A DNA stretch of 64,000 nucleotides from Oscillospiraceae bacterium (GTDB lineage Bacteria > Bacillota > Clostridia > Saccharofermentanales > Saccharofermentanaceae), in contig CACWXL010000011.1 of NCBI GenBank assembly GCA_902764825.1, positions 1 through 64,000 on the forward strand, given 5' to 3'. This document shows, one piece after another, positions 39,786 through 48,641 of the stretch. Made by a program: the position numbers and the translations under genes. Numbering within the stretch: position 1 is the first letter of the stretch; the number at the start of each line of letters is the position of its first letter. Below the pieces are notes generated by a model. It saw nothing but the letters and a program-made list of their open reading frames with translations. It was not told where the DNA came from and did no database searches.

Positions 39786-42668
39786 TTATAAGTCAAGTTT
39801 CTTCTTTCTCTCGCTGATTTTGTTAGATACTGCGGATCCGACGGAACCGGACGTTCCAAGCGTTGCACCGGTAGTTCCCGATCCGGGAACCATACTCATG
39901 AAACCGGATGCGGCTTTCAAATTAGCTGCACCGCAATTATTATTGATAGTCCTAAAACAAAGTGTCATATTGGTAACACTTTTTGAATATGTTGTTCCCC
40001 GCTTTTGGAGAATATCGTAGAGTTCACCGAGATCGATGTTAAATGTTCCCTGATTCTCAGCCATACGGCATGTCTCGACAAATATGCGGCTCTCTTCGGT
40101 AAATCCCGAAGCGGCGCCATAAGCCTGTCCGTTAATGTCCTTTCCTATGTACAGATCATAGGTCTTTGGAGCTTGATGGAGACATTCCGCCTGTTTTTCT
40201 GCCATCCGAATAACCTTCATCGTGTCTTCCGAAACTTCTGTAATCTCACGGTTGATATACCTTCTGCACTCGTCCAATACTTTCATTCTCCTCGCCTTAT
40301 CAGAGAAAATCTCATCCAAAGAGCTTTCCATCTTGCCGAATTCATATGCCATTTTGTATCTGCCTGTCTTTATGTTTGCTGTTATGGCATCATCCGAGAA
40401 AGCCTGGGTTGTTTTCAGCTTGTAGAATTCTTTATAGTATTCAGGAGATTCCGGTGTCACACCAACAACTTTGAGATCCGAGCTTTTTTGGATCGCATCA
40501 TCCAGACTGGTATAACTTGTTCCGGTAGCATCACAATAGCTCGTTGAAACGATCTCGTCGGTCTGCGCCTGAGTGAAATAACTGGTCTTACCCGTTTTCT
40601 TGTCATATACCAACGGCGAGTTGTCAGAGTCATACGATACAGTGAAACCTTCCTCCAACTCCTGAGCAGTCTTTCCTGAAGCTCGTTTTATAACGATCTC
40701 ATCCTCCGAAACGTTTTTAATTGCTGCTGCCCTCTTTTTCATAAGGTCTTCGGCAGGATTCTCCATAAATTCTGCCTTGCACTTGTTATAATCGGCACGA
40801 TATGTATTCTTAATTTTAGTCTTACTTACTATTTGAGCTTCGGTCTTTCCTTCCTGATTGAGCATTCTGAGTGCGAAAGTATCCTTATCCACTTCCATAA
40901 ACGCTTCTTTCAACTCTTTAACTGCTTCCGGCGAAGGATTTTTCCTGACTCTGTCAGCCGCCTTTTTGAAACGGTCGACTTTATTCGCAGCTTTGAGTTC
41001 ACCGGCCCTTTGAATCGTCGATTTAAACTCTCCTTTTGGAGAAAGAGGTCCTTTCCTTACATTCAGAATATCCTTCTGAACTTGGGATTTTGCACTCAGA
41101 TTGAGTGAATCAGCTTTAGCAGCTGCCGTCCTGATATTGAGCATTTTCTTTCTCGGATCAAAAGAATTGATCTTTTGAGCAAAATCGTCGAATTTGTTAT
41201 ATAAATTCTTTGAAGCATAAACCCATTTTTCAGGGATTTTCTTCATTACAGCCTGAGACTGTGTCATAGCCCATTTTTTTAGTCCGGCTTTAATTGGTGC
41301 CGGCGTCATAACCTTGACAGACCAGCCAACGCCCTTCACAACGCCGGCAGTTACAGCAGACATTATTATAGGAACAGATCCGTAGAATAATTTACCACCA
41401 GTAGTTCTGTCACATAGCAGTGTCCTTTCGTTGTAATCTGAAACTGCTTTATTAACATCCATTGCAGTAAACGGGATCTCCGAAAGGCCTCCCGTACATA
41501 CACCTAAAGCGATTCTGGCTGCGATTCCGCCCCATGTATCAACATATTTCTCACTCGCCATTGCAAAGCTTTTTGATGTAATAGTCCAAAAGTTATTGTC
41601 GGCATGCGCAGTTTCCTGAAGCTTCTCGTAATATTCCTGTCTTTTCTGAAGTGCCTCTCGTTTTTTTCTAAATATACAGTCATTGATCCGCGACTGTATT
41701 TGAGCAACCAGTATCTGGTCAAAACCGAAATTCTCATCAAAACTATCCCACATATTTCCGAGAACAATGTATTCCTTGCCAAGATCGTTGATCAAACCGT
41801 TGTCGGTGATGAAACACATGGAGTTTATAACCCATTCATACTGCTGGTTATCAGTGTCCATCTGCGCTGAAGAGAGAGGAAGTTTTCTCTTCTTCTGACT
41901 TAAGAGCATAACCTCCTTCTCATATCTATACGTCTTTTCCTCGCCGCCTATCGATTCAGTTGCTGTTGCAACAAGTTTTATCGAGACTCGCGTCGGAGCT
42001 TCAAGATAGCCTTTCGTACAGAAGATAGTTATTTCAGACATACTCTCATTTATGCCGGTGAGCTTCGCTTCAAGGCCAAGATTATCAAGCCTTTCACGCA
42101 TCAGAGAATCCTCGGGATCGATTAGCTCGAAACTTATTTCGGGCTTTGCCGGGAGATAGAACATCTCCTTTGTTTCTTCGTTATATTCGAGGATCATAGC
42201 CGGGGCCTTAGTATATGCTATGTCAAAATCTGAATCAGTAAGGTCCTTGGCTTCTTTGCCGGCAGCCTCTTTTTTGGGCACGCGGTAGCAGTTAAGCATA
42301 TTTACACCAATATTGAGTCCTATTGAGACACGGTAGATGTCTATCTCACCACTTACCGTAAGATTACCGTCTGTTGCTGTAACATGAAGCGTATGAACGA
42401 GATATGTGCCGGGTTCTCCTTCATCCTCGTTTATATCGGCGATTACAGCAAAATATGTACCGGGGTATTTTGTCCCGTCTTCCGTTACAGCATACGAACA
42501 GGCAGCAGTATAGCTGTTTCCTCCGGTGAACTTGAGACTGATCTTGGTCTTTTCCGGAATGAGACCCTTAACAGTAAAACCGATCTCCTCACCATCTTCA
42601 TCTCTTGCTTTGAGCGCGATATTCGGCTGATAGAAAATGATAGCCGGTTCATCGATCTTAAATTTCAT
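39786..42668 (-). CDS. 960-residue protein of unknown function
   Basis: The N-terminal 270 residues are beta-rich and contain two Ig-like segments (IALKARDEDGEEIGFTVKG, FELIDPEDSLMRERL). Residues 270-370 are helical and charged. Two Gly/Ala-rich hydrophobic stretches (GGIAARIALGVCTGGLSEI and FYGSVPIIMSAVTAGVVKGV, about 378-450) could insert into a membrane. The rest is a long Lys/Glu-rich helical region and a Ser/Gly-rich tail (MVPGSGTTGATLGTSGSVGS). There is no signal peptide. It overlaps the preceding gene by 4 nt. The layout resembles large effector or toxin-like proteins, but no toxin domain is recognisable. Confidence 0.75.
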   Translation of the reverse strand: MKFKIDEPAIIFYQPNIALKARDEDGEEIGFTVKGLIPEKTKISLKFTGGNSYTAACSYAVTEDGTKYPGTYFAVIADINEDEGEPGTYLVHTLHVTATDGNLTVSGEIDIYRVSIGLNIGVNMLNCYRVPKKEAAGKEAKDLTDSDFDIAYTKAPAMILEYNEETKEMFYLPAKPEISFELIDPEDSLMRERLDNLGLEAKLTGINESMSEITIFCTKGYLEAPTRVSIKLVATATESIGGEEKTYRYEKEVMLLSQKKRKLPLSSAQMDTDNQQYEWVINSMCFITDNGLINDLGKEYIVLGNMWDSFDENFGFDQILVAQIQSRINDCIFRKKREALQKRQEYYEKLQETAHADNNFWTITSKSFAMASEKYVDTWGGIAARIALGVCTGGLSEIPFTAMDVNKAVSDYNERTLLCDRTTGGKLFYGSVPIIMSAVTAGVVKGVGWSVKVMTPAPIKAGLKKWAMTQSQAVMKKIPEKWVYASKNLYNKFDDFAQKINSFDPRKKMLNIRTAAAKADSLNLSAKSQVQKDILNVRKGPLSPKGEFKSTIQRAGELKAANKVDRFKKAADRVRKNPSPEAVKELKEAFMEVDKDTFALRMLNQEGKTEAQIVSKTKIKNTYRADYNKCKAEFMENPAEDLMKKRAAAIKNVSEDEIVIKRASGKTAQELEEGFTVSYDSDNSPLVYDKKTGKTSYFTQAQTDEIVSTSYCDATGTSYTSLDDAIQKSSDLKVVGVTPESPEYYKEFYKLKTTQAFSDDAITANIKTGRYKMAYEFGKMESSLDEIFSDKARRMKVLDECRRYINREITEVSEDTMKVIRMAEKQAECLHQAPKTYDLYIGKDINGQAYGAASGFTEESRIFVETCRMAENQGTFNIDLGELYDILQKRGTTYSKSVTNMTLCFRTINNNCGAANLKAASGFMSMVPGSGTTGATLGTSGSVGSAVSNKISERKKKLDL

Positions 42669-43900
42669 CCTGTTGGTATATTGAACTTGAAGCTGACGAC
42701 ACCTTCTTCACGGTTGTTTTCATTTCTGCCAAGTAACACACGGGCACCCTTATATTCGCCTGCAAGTTCATCCTGTTCATAAATATCAAATACACCGTCT
42801 TCCGAGAAAATGTTTATCTGCCGCGTAAGTTCATGATTTACCTTTTCATTTCCCTGCTCATCGCGTTCCATTATGCATGCATATACATAGACTTTTTCGC
42901 CACGGTGCACGGTGTCTCCGAAGTCCTTATATATGGCCATGCGGTATTTCTTTTTCTTGTCTGTCAGACCAAGTGCGATCAATGCGGTAGCTGCCGCAAC
43001 TCCTCCTGCTGCCCCTGCAACATCCTTTGCTGTCTTCCAGCCTTCTACGATCCCTGCAGGAATAAATCCGCCGTCCTGATCACCGGGATTCGCATCGGCA
43101 TCGGAATCAACAACTATATCTACCTTCTTGTCATCTTCTTCAGTCTCTGCAGTTGTTTCTTTACCATCATTGCCTCCGACTACGCTTGTCGGAAGGGTAG
43201 CTGCAGAGGTATCTATCCATTCGTAGTAATAATACGTTTGAATCAGGTCTTCTCCTCTTCCGTGCTGGAAAGTATGACGGATCCATAATGTTTGTCCTTC
43301 CCTGCCGGCCGGCACGGTTGCCCTGAAGGTCTGGTCTCCGCCGATGACGTATAAATGGCCGCCATAACCATAGTAGTCATTAGAATCCCATGTTCTGCCA
43401 ATACCCAGATCTTCGACACCGTCAGCGGTAACAAAGTCGATCTCACTGTTGTGGTACTCGTTTGTTCCCATACCGCAGGAGATCTTGACAGCAGAGCCCA
43501 GGACTCCGTCATGAGGCGTAGAAGCTGAGACAGAAGCACTTACTTTCATCGTTACCTCCTGCCCCGGTTTAAGCGTTGTCATTGGCGGCTCGTCAACTTC
43601 TATCTTCATAGATGCTGTCTCACCACGGCATGAACCGTCGTGGTTTTCCAGATAATAATCGCCTTCACAGACTGCCTCACAGGAATAATGTCCATGGCCG
43701 CCCGACATCGTTGAGCCTTCTAACTTGGAATCCGGTCCAAGTACTTCAGAATCAGTGTATTTCCAATAACCGTCAGGCTCATCTGCATATACTTTACGTG
43801 TTTCAAACAAACCGGATAACAACATAAAAACAGAGACTGCAAGGATCACTGCTGCCAAGGGTTTGCGGATAGCTTTATTTTTCTTAATGAAATACTTCAT
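42665..43900 (-). CDS. Secreted/membrane protein with Ig-like domains
   Basis: The protein has 411 residues. The signal peptide ends near VYA-DEPDG (about 40). The extracellular part contains a Cys-rich segment (YSCEAVCEGDYYLENHDGSC) and a beta-rich domain (VEDLGIGRTWDSNDYYGYGG). An acidic linker (250-280) leads to a weak membrane segment (GGVAAATALIALGL), then about 95 residues with a second beta domain (MAIYKDFGDTVHRGEKVYVYAC) that resembles in style the N-terminus of the 960-residue protein. The genes overlap by ATGA, so the products are probably partners. The function is unknown. Confidence 0.75.
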   Translation of the reverse strand: MKYFIKKNKAIRKPLAAVILAVSVFMLLSGLFETRKVYADEPDGYWKYTDSEVLGPDSKLEGSTMSGGHGHYSCEAVCEGDYYLENHDGSCRGETASMKIEVDEPPMTTLKPGQEVTMKVSASVSASTPHDGVLGSAVKISCGMGTNEYHNSEIDFVTADGVEDLGIGRTWDSNDYYGYGGHLYVIGGDQTFRATVPAGREGQTLWIRHTFQHGRGEDLIQTYYYYEWIDTSAATLPTSVVGGNDGKETTAETEEDDKKVDIVVDSDADANPGDQDGGFIPAGIVEGWKTAKDVAGAAGGVAAATALIALGLTDKKKKYRMAIYKDFGDTVHRGEKVYVYACIMERDEQGNEKVNHELTRQINIFSEDGVFDIYEQDELAGEYKGARVLLGRNENNREEGVVSFKFNIPTG

Positions 43901-43925
43901 AGTCGTCTTCTCCCGTATCCGAAAA

Positions 43926-45203
43926 TCATTGTGCCGTCTGCTTATTCGCGCGCTTTTTTCCGGCCAGCACCATGATCATGCCCACTATCAATAAAATAAT
44001 TCCTGTTACCAACGGGATTGCTGACAATACACCGGCTCCCGCACCTTCTGTAATTAACGAGAGAAGCGAATTGCCGGCAGAATACGGGATCATGCAGGCA
44101 AAGCCTGCGATAAGGCCCATCAGGAGCATTCTTATCGAGTTTTTATCCTCAGTTTTCGCACCGCCTGATACAGTCACTCTCGATGTAAGCGACCTTGCTA
44201 TGGAATACAGATAACCGCTGCTGTTTCCACACGCCTGCAGTGACACCATCATAGCAGCGATGACAGCCATTATTCCCGACCAGGACGGAACACCCGCTAA
44301 GAATCGGTTTATGATAAGTCCCATTCCGATTCCGGTAAGAAGCCATGCCACAGAAAGACCTTTTCCTGAAGAAACTGACTTATCTGCCGGCTTGGAGAAT
44401 AAGCTCTTAACGCCGGTTCCCAGTCTTTTTATTCCGCCTGTAAAAAGCGAAGAATAGGCAAGTGCCACGGTTCCTCTTCCCAAAGTTGAACCTATCATGC
44501 CCACGAACGTTCTATTGCCGACATCTCCTCCATAACTCAGCCATGAAAGGATCTTAACAACTATATTGTCATCATTTCCTGTCAGCCTGAGGTTTAAAAG
44601 TACTATCCATATAAGCGGAAGTAAGATCAAAGCTATCAATGAAAGCGGGCTTTTGCCTATATTTTTAATGCCGGCTATTACTCTCGGGAAAAAGCTCATT
44701 ACGGTTCTTACAGGGGATACTATATCCTGTGACACACCATTTATACGGTTTATGCTGTCCATCTCATATGAGAGCATTCCTTTAGTGGCGGGTGCATTCA
44801 TAACACCTGAGAGCTGAACTGCTTTTTGAACCACAGGAGCATTAACCGTCTGCTGTATATTTTGCTTTGTATTGGGTTGTACGGCCGGTTTATTCTCAGG
44901 CTGCTTTGCGGGCTGCGGTGTCTGTGCTGCCGGCTGCTGTACTTGGGGCTGTGCAGGCTGCTGCATCTGAGTTTTTTGTGCCAGGGGTTGTACCGTCTGC
45001 TGTATCACCGGTTGTTTTTGCGGAGGCGCAGATGGTTTTATAAGAGATTTGCCACAGGCTTTACAGAACTTAGCATTTCCGCTTACCGGATTTCCGCAAT
45101 TTCCGCAAAAGACTGCCGGTCTCGCAAGAGAATTACCGCAGCTCTTACAGAACTTTGCATTATCACTAATTGGACTTCCGCAATACCGACAGAACTTAGC
45201 CAT
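43926..45203 (-). CDS. Zinc-ribbon polytopic membrane protein
   Basis: The 425-residue protein opens with four zinc-binding half-sites in tandem (CRYCGSPISDNAKFCKSCG and CGNCGNPVSGNAKFCKACG; residues 5-55), followed by a Gln/Pro-rich linker (57-125) and a membrane domain with about six helices (190-420). It is the first gene of the four-gene cluster; GGGAGG precedes the ATG. Zinc-ribbon heads on membrane proteins often mediate partner binding. The family was not recognised. Confidence 0.75.
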   Translation of the reverse strand: MAKFCRYCGSPISDNAKFCKSCGNSLARPAVFCGNCGNPVSGNAKFCKACGKSLIKPSAPPQKQPVIQQTVQPLAQKTQMQQPAQPQVQQPAAQTPQPAKQPENKPAVQPNTKQNIQQTVNAPVVQKAVQLSGVMNAPATKGMLSYEMDSINRINGVSQDIVSPVRTVMSFFPRVIAGIKNIGKSPLSLIALILLPLIWIVLLNLRLTGNDDNIVVKILSWLSYGGDVGNRTFVGMIGSTLGRGTVALAYSSLFTGGIKRLGTGVKSLFSKPADKSVSSGKGLSVAWLLTGIGMGLIINRFLAGVPSWSGIMAVIAAMMVSLQACGNSSGYLYSIARSLTSRVTVSGGAKTEDKNSIRMLLMGLIAGFACMIPYSAGNSLLSLITEGAGAGVLSAIPLVTGIILLIVGMIMVLAGKKRANKQTAQ

Positions 45204-45248
45204 ATGCCGTTCCTCCCTAGCTTAAGGCCTTGCCGGGAAAATAGAGTA

Positions 45249-45265
45249 TGACTGACCGTCAGTCA
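45249..45265. promoter_or_regulatory. Perfect 17-bp palindrome upstream of the zinc-ribbon operon
   Basis: TGACTGAC-C-GTCAGTCA lies 46 nt before the start codon. Perfect dyads of this form are typical TetR-family operators. A TetR gene lies at 53672-54343, but its own upstream dyad (54365-54385) has different arms, so another regulator may be involved. Confidence 0.6.
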
Positions 45266-45625
45266 GCTATTGTTCCGGCCACATATATCTTTCCGTCTTC
45301 AACAGTTATTTAGAATTGTTCTAATAACCGGCTTCTTTTGAAATAGTTAAAAAACTGTCTGTTCCAATAATTGATCGAGGTTATCTTTTGCTGTGCTGTC
45401 TGTTTCCGGGTAAGAAACCCTGTCTGTTAAAAATAAACTGGAACACCTGATAAACACAGATGTTATGTCTCATAAACGCAACTGTCTCTCTTGGCCTCTT
45501 CCTGACCAACTTATAATTCATTATACAGAAAGACAGAGGAGTTATCTTTATTTGTTTGGAAACACCCTGTTACTTGAATATGAATATTTTACAGTGCTGC
45601 CGGTGTAAAAACCGTCACTAAAATC
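45266..45625. other. Intergenic region with a second palindrome and CTGTCTGTT repeats
   Basis: TTAGAATTGTTCTAA (45310-45324) is a perfect dyad inside a longer one (45304-45329). CTGTCTGTT occurs three times in direct orientation at 45355-45363, 45396-45404 and 45420-45428. No ORF with a ribosome site was found. The region separates two minus-strand operons and probably holds the promoter of the zinc-ribbon operon. Confidence 0.5.
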
Positions 45626-45790
45626 TTACGACGGGCATCTGTTCTTACACTTGCAGCAGTCGCCGCAGCAGGATGAACCTTTCTTCTTGCGGCGGACCGC
45701 AAGGATAACGGCGCCGGCAATGACAGCAGCAATTACTGCGATAAGAACGATATCAACAGGTCTCCATGTTATAGCAGCAAGCGTGATCAT
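45626..45790 (-). CDS. FeoB-associated Cys-rich membrane protein
   Basis: The protein has 54 residues: a single membrane helix (about 12-32), a basic RRKKKG, then SSCCGDCCKCKNRCPS with six cysteines. This matches the small Cys-rich proteins encoded after feoB in Firmicutes, thought to assist iron transport in a FeoC-like way. ATG 45790 overlaps the feoB stop codon (ATGA); the longer frame from 45892 lies inside feoB and is not credible. Confidence 0.88.
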   Translation of the reverse strand: MITLAAITWRPVDIVLIAVIAAVIAGAVILAVRRKKKGSSCCGDCCKCKNRCPS

Positions 45791-48171
45791 ATAAGCGCCC
45801 CCGTGCAGAGCAATACGATGATCCTGAACAGGAAGCAGACGATCCATGCGAGGATGCACTGCCAGAGAACTACTGCCACGGCCCATTTCCAACCAAGTTC
45901 ACGCTTGATCGAAGCGATCGCTGCGACACAGGGTGTGTAGAGAAGGCTGAAGATAAGGAGCGTGCCTGCTTCGAGGACACCCAGGACTGCAGTGATTCCG
46001 CCTTCTGCACCGAAGAGGACTTCGAGTACTGATACGACGCTTTCCTTGGCCATGAAGCCGCTGATAAGTGAGGTTACGATGCGCCAGTCGCCGAGGCCCA
46101 AGGGCTTCATGACCGGGGCTATAAATCCTGCGATCAGGGCCATTATGCTCTGATGCGAATCTGTTACGAGATTAAATCTGGTGTCGAAGCTCTGGAGGAA
46201 CCAGACGACGACAGTTGCGATGAGGATTACGGAGAAGGCCTTCTGGAGGAAGTCCTTGGCCTTTTCCCACATGAGCTGCAGTGTGCTGCGGAGGGAAGGA
46301 AGCCTGTAGTTCGGAAGCTCCATAACAAAGGGTGCCGCTTCGCCCTTGAAGAGCACTTTTTTGTAGACGAATGCGATGAGGATGCCGATCACGATGCTCA
46401 AGAGATAAAGGCCTGTCATGATGAGGCCGCCTTTGCCCGGGAAGAATGCATTTACGAAGAATGCGTAGATCGGAAGCTTTGCGGTGCAGCTCATGAAGGG
46501 CGTCAGGATTACCGTCATCTTACGGTCCCTGTCTGAAGGCAGCGTCCTTGTCGACATGACAGCCGGAACCGTGCATCCGAAGCCGATAAGCAGCGGCACG
46601 ATCGAACGCCCGGAAAGGCCTATCTTACGCAGGAGCTTGTCCATGAAGAATGCGATACGTGCAATGTATCCGCTGTCCTCAAGAAGTGAGAGGAAGAAGA
46701 ACATTACGACGACGATCGGCAGGAAGCTCAATACGCTTCCGACGCCCTCGAAAATACCGTCTATTATCAGGCTGTGGATAACATCGTTTACACCGGCTTT
46801 ATTAAGCCCTGCTTCGGTGAGTTTTGTAAGGATCTCAATGCCCTGTTCCAGGAGCCACTGCAATCCTGCGCCGATAACATTGAACGTTAGGAAGAACACG
46901 AGTCCCATGATGAGAATGAAGAGCGGGATCGCGGTGAATCTTCCTGTGAGGATCCGGTCGATCTTCTCGGATCTCGTACGCTCTTTGGATTCCTTGGGCT
47001 TAATTACCGCCTGCTTGCAGAGCGACATGATGTAGGAGAATCTCATGTCTGCGACGGCTGCAGAAGGGTCAAGGCCTGACTGCTGCTCGAGCTTTACTCT
47101 GATGTGCTCCAAAAGATCTTTCTCATTGTCGTCGAGCTTTAATTTCTCAAGGATAAGAGGGTCGCCTTCCAATGCCTTGCATGCTGCAAATCTTAAGGGA
47201 AGGCCGCATCGCTCGGCATTGTCGTCTACGATGTGCTCGACTGCATGGATCGAAGAATGGATGGGACTGCCGTCAGGGCAGAAGTCCTGCTCTAAAGGAG
47301 TCTCACAGTATTTTGCAATGTGGAGCGCGTGGGTTATGAGCTCGCCGATACCCTGGTTCTTCGCAGCGGAGATCGGAACGACAGGAACACCAAGGATGTG
47401 CTCCATCAGGTTGATATCGACGGAACCGCCGTTGCCGGTAAGTTCGTCCATCATGTTGAGGGCGACGACGACAGGGCGTCCGGTCTCAAGAAGCTGCATC
47501 GTGAGATACAGATTGCGCTCTATATTAGTTGAGTCAACGATATTGATAATGGCGTCGGGCTTGTTGTCGAGCACGAAGTCACGTGAAACTATCTCCTCCT
47601 TGGAATAAGGAGACATCGAATAGATGCCAGGAAGGTCCGTGATCACTGTATTCGGGTGGCCTATTATCGCACCGTCCTTGCGGTCGACCGTAACGCCCGG
47701 GAAATTACCGACGTGCTGGTTGGAGCCCGTCAGACGGTTAAATAACGTAGTCTTGCCGCTGTTCTGGTTGCCGACGAGCGCGAAGGATAAGACGTGATCG
47801 TCCGGCAGAGGATTCTCGGTCTTCTTGTCGTGGTGGACACCCGGCTCACCGAGATTAGGGTGTGCGACCTTTGATTTGCGCTTCTTGGAGTCAGGAGCTG
47901 CAGCGTCCGGAGCAGCCTTGTTCTCCAGCTTTGTAACGGCGATCTTGTGCGCGTCATCAAGCCTTAAGGTGAGTTCATAGCCGTGGATGCTTACTTCGAC
48001 GGGGTCACCCATCGGAGCGAACTTTACGATGGTTATCTCGGCACCCGGAATGATGCCCATGTCGAGAAAATGCTGGCGCAGAGCGCCTTCACCGCCGACG
48101 GTACTTACTATGCAGCTCTCCCCTGCCTTGAGCTGTCCCAAATTCATGCCTGTTTCCTTAGCTTCGCTCAC
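45787..48171 (-). CDS. feoB: Ferrous iron transporter, FeoA-FeoB fusion
   Basis: This 794-residue protein imports Fe2+ across the cytoplasmic membrane. Residues 8-80 form a FeoA (SH3-like) domain (GGEGALRQHFLDMGIIPGAEI, GDPVEVSIHGYELTLR). After a linker comes the FeoB G domain with G1 GNQNSGKTT, the VGNFPGVTVDRKDG switch and G3 DLPG, then the membrane domain with two Gate regions (GFGCTVPAVMSTRTL; LLYTPCVAAIASIKRE). The start is GTG 48171 after AGAGGGA. Expression should be repressed by iron through the operators at 48202-48250. Confidence 0.97.
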   Translation of the reverse strand: MSEAKETGMNLGQLKAGESCIVSTVGGEGALRQHFLDMGIIPGAEITIVKFAPMGDPVEVSIHGYELTLRLDDAHKIAVTKLENKAAPDAAAPDSKKRKSKVAHPNLGEPGVHHDKKTENPLPDDHVLSFALVGNQNSGKTTLFNRLTGSNQHVGNFPGVTVDRKDGAIIGHPNTVITDLPGIYSMSPYSKEEIVSRDFVLDNKPDAIINIVDSTNIERNLYLTMQLLETGRPVVVALNMMDELTGNGGSVDINLMEHILGVPVVPISAAKNQGIGELITHALHIAKYCETPLEQDFCPDGSPIHSSIHAVEHIVDDNAERCGLPLRFAACKALEGDPLILEKLKLDDNEKDLLEHIRVKLEQQSGLDPSAAVADMRFSYIMSLCKQAVIKPKESKERTRSEKIDRILTGRFTAIPLFILIMGLVFFLTFNVIGAGLQWLLEQGIEILTKLTEAGLNKAGVNDVIHSLIIDGIFEGVGSVLSFLPIVVVMFFFLSLLEDSGYIARIAFFMDKLLRKIGLSGRSIVPLLIGFGCTVPAVMSTRTLPSDRDRKMTVILTPFMSCTAKLPIYAFFVNAFFPGKGGLIMTGLYLLSIVIGILIAFVYKKVLFKGEAAPFVMELPNYRLPSLRSTLQLMWEKAKDFLQKAFSVILIATVVVWFLQSFDTRFNLVTDSHQSIMALIAGFIAPVMKPLGLGDWRIVTSLISGFMAKESVVSVLEVLFGAEGGITAVLGVLEAGTLLIFSLLYTPCVAAIASIKRELGWKWAVAVVLWQCILAWIVCFLFRIIVLLCTGALI

Positions 48172-48201
48172 GGGAATTCCCTCTTTTCGCGCACATGTTC
48201 A

Positions 48202-48217
48202 GTTAGCAATCGCTAAC
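48202..48217. promoter_or_regulatory. DtxR-like operator 2 of feoAB
   Basis: GTTAGCAATCGCTAAC is a dyad located just downstream of the -10, at about the start of the transcript. It resembles DtxR/IdeR/MntR-type sites (TTAGGTTAGSCTAACCTAA core) and not a Fur box. Confidence 0.75.
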
Positions 48218-48228
48218 AGGTCAACAGC

Positions 48229-48257
48229 ATTATAGTTAGCAGTTGCTAACTTGTCAA
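48229..48257 (-). promoter_or_regulatory. Promoter of feoAB with operator 1 in its spacer
   Basis: On the minus strand TTGACA (48252-48257) and TATAAT (48229-48234) are a consensus pair with a 17-bp spacer (48235-48251). The spacer is almost entirely the dyad GTTAGCAGTTGCTAAC (48235-48250). Repressor binding there would directly exclude RNA polymerase. Confidence 0.85.
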
Positions 48258-48306
48258 TATACTATAGTTTGTCTCCTATCTAATTAAATTATTTAGGGAT
48301 ATACTA

Positions 48307-48618
48307 ATGACCATGGTCATCAGGTTCGCAAAGAAAAAGATGGAGGAGCACTCCGGATCTTCTGAATATAAAGCAGCGTTCGCAACGACGAATTATCACG
48401 TCTTCAGGACCGGAATGCTCGCTGAGCAAAGCGGACTTAAGGCCGAAGGAATAGGCAGCAAGACGAAGGTATATTTCTGGGTCAACGCCTTTGTCAGAGA
48501 GTTCATAGCAACCATCGTAAATGAGAAGAAGACACACGCAAGAGTCGCGCTGATCCTCTTCCTCGTTCAGGTCGCGAGCATCCTGATGATGTATGTTTCG
48601 GAAGCAATTCTTTCATAA
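48307..48618 (+). CDS. Small protein with C-terminal membrane helix
   Basis: This 103-residue protein has a basic N-terminus and a C-terminal hydrophobic helix (about 78-100, RVALILFLVQVASILMMYVS). No family was recognised. It lies 23 nt before the GH43 gene and is co-directional. No convincing ribosome site precedes ATG 48307; TATACT immediately before it (48301-48306) may be a -10, which would make the message leaderless. Confidence 0.5.
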   Translation: MTMVIRFAKKKMEEHSGSSEYKAAFATTNYHVFRTGMLAEQSGLKAEGIGSKTKVYFWVNAFVREFIATIVNEKKTHARVALILFLVQVASILMMYVSEAILS

Positions 48619-48641
48619 ATATTTAAAGTGAGGTAACGGAA

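Noticed and set aside
48252..48306. Consensus promoter reading toward the GH43 gene
   Set aside because: The good -35/-10 pair is on the minus strand and serves feoAB; on the plus strand only an isolated TATACT was found.
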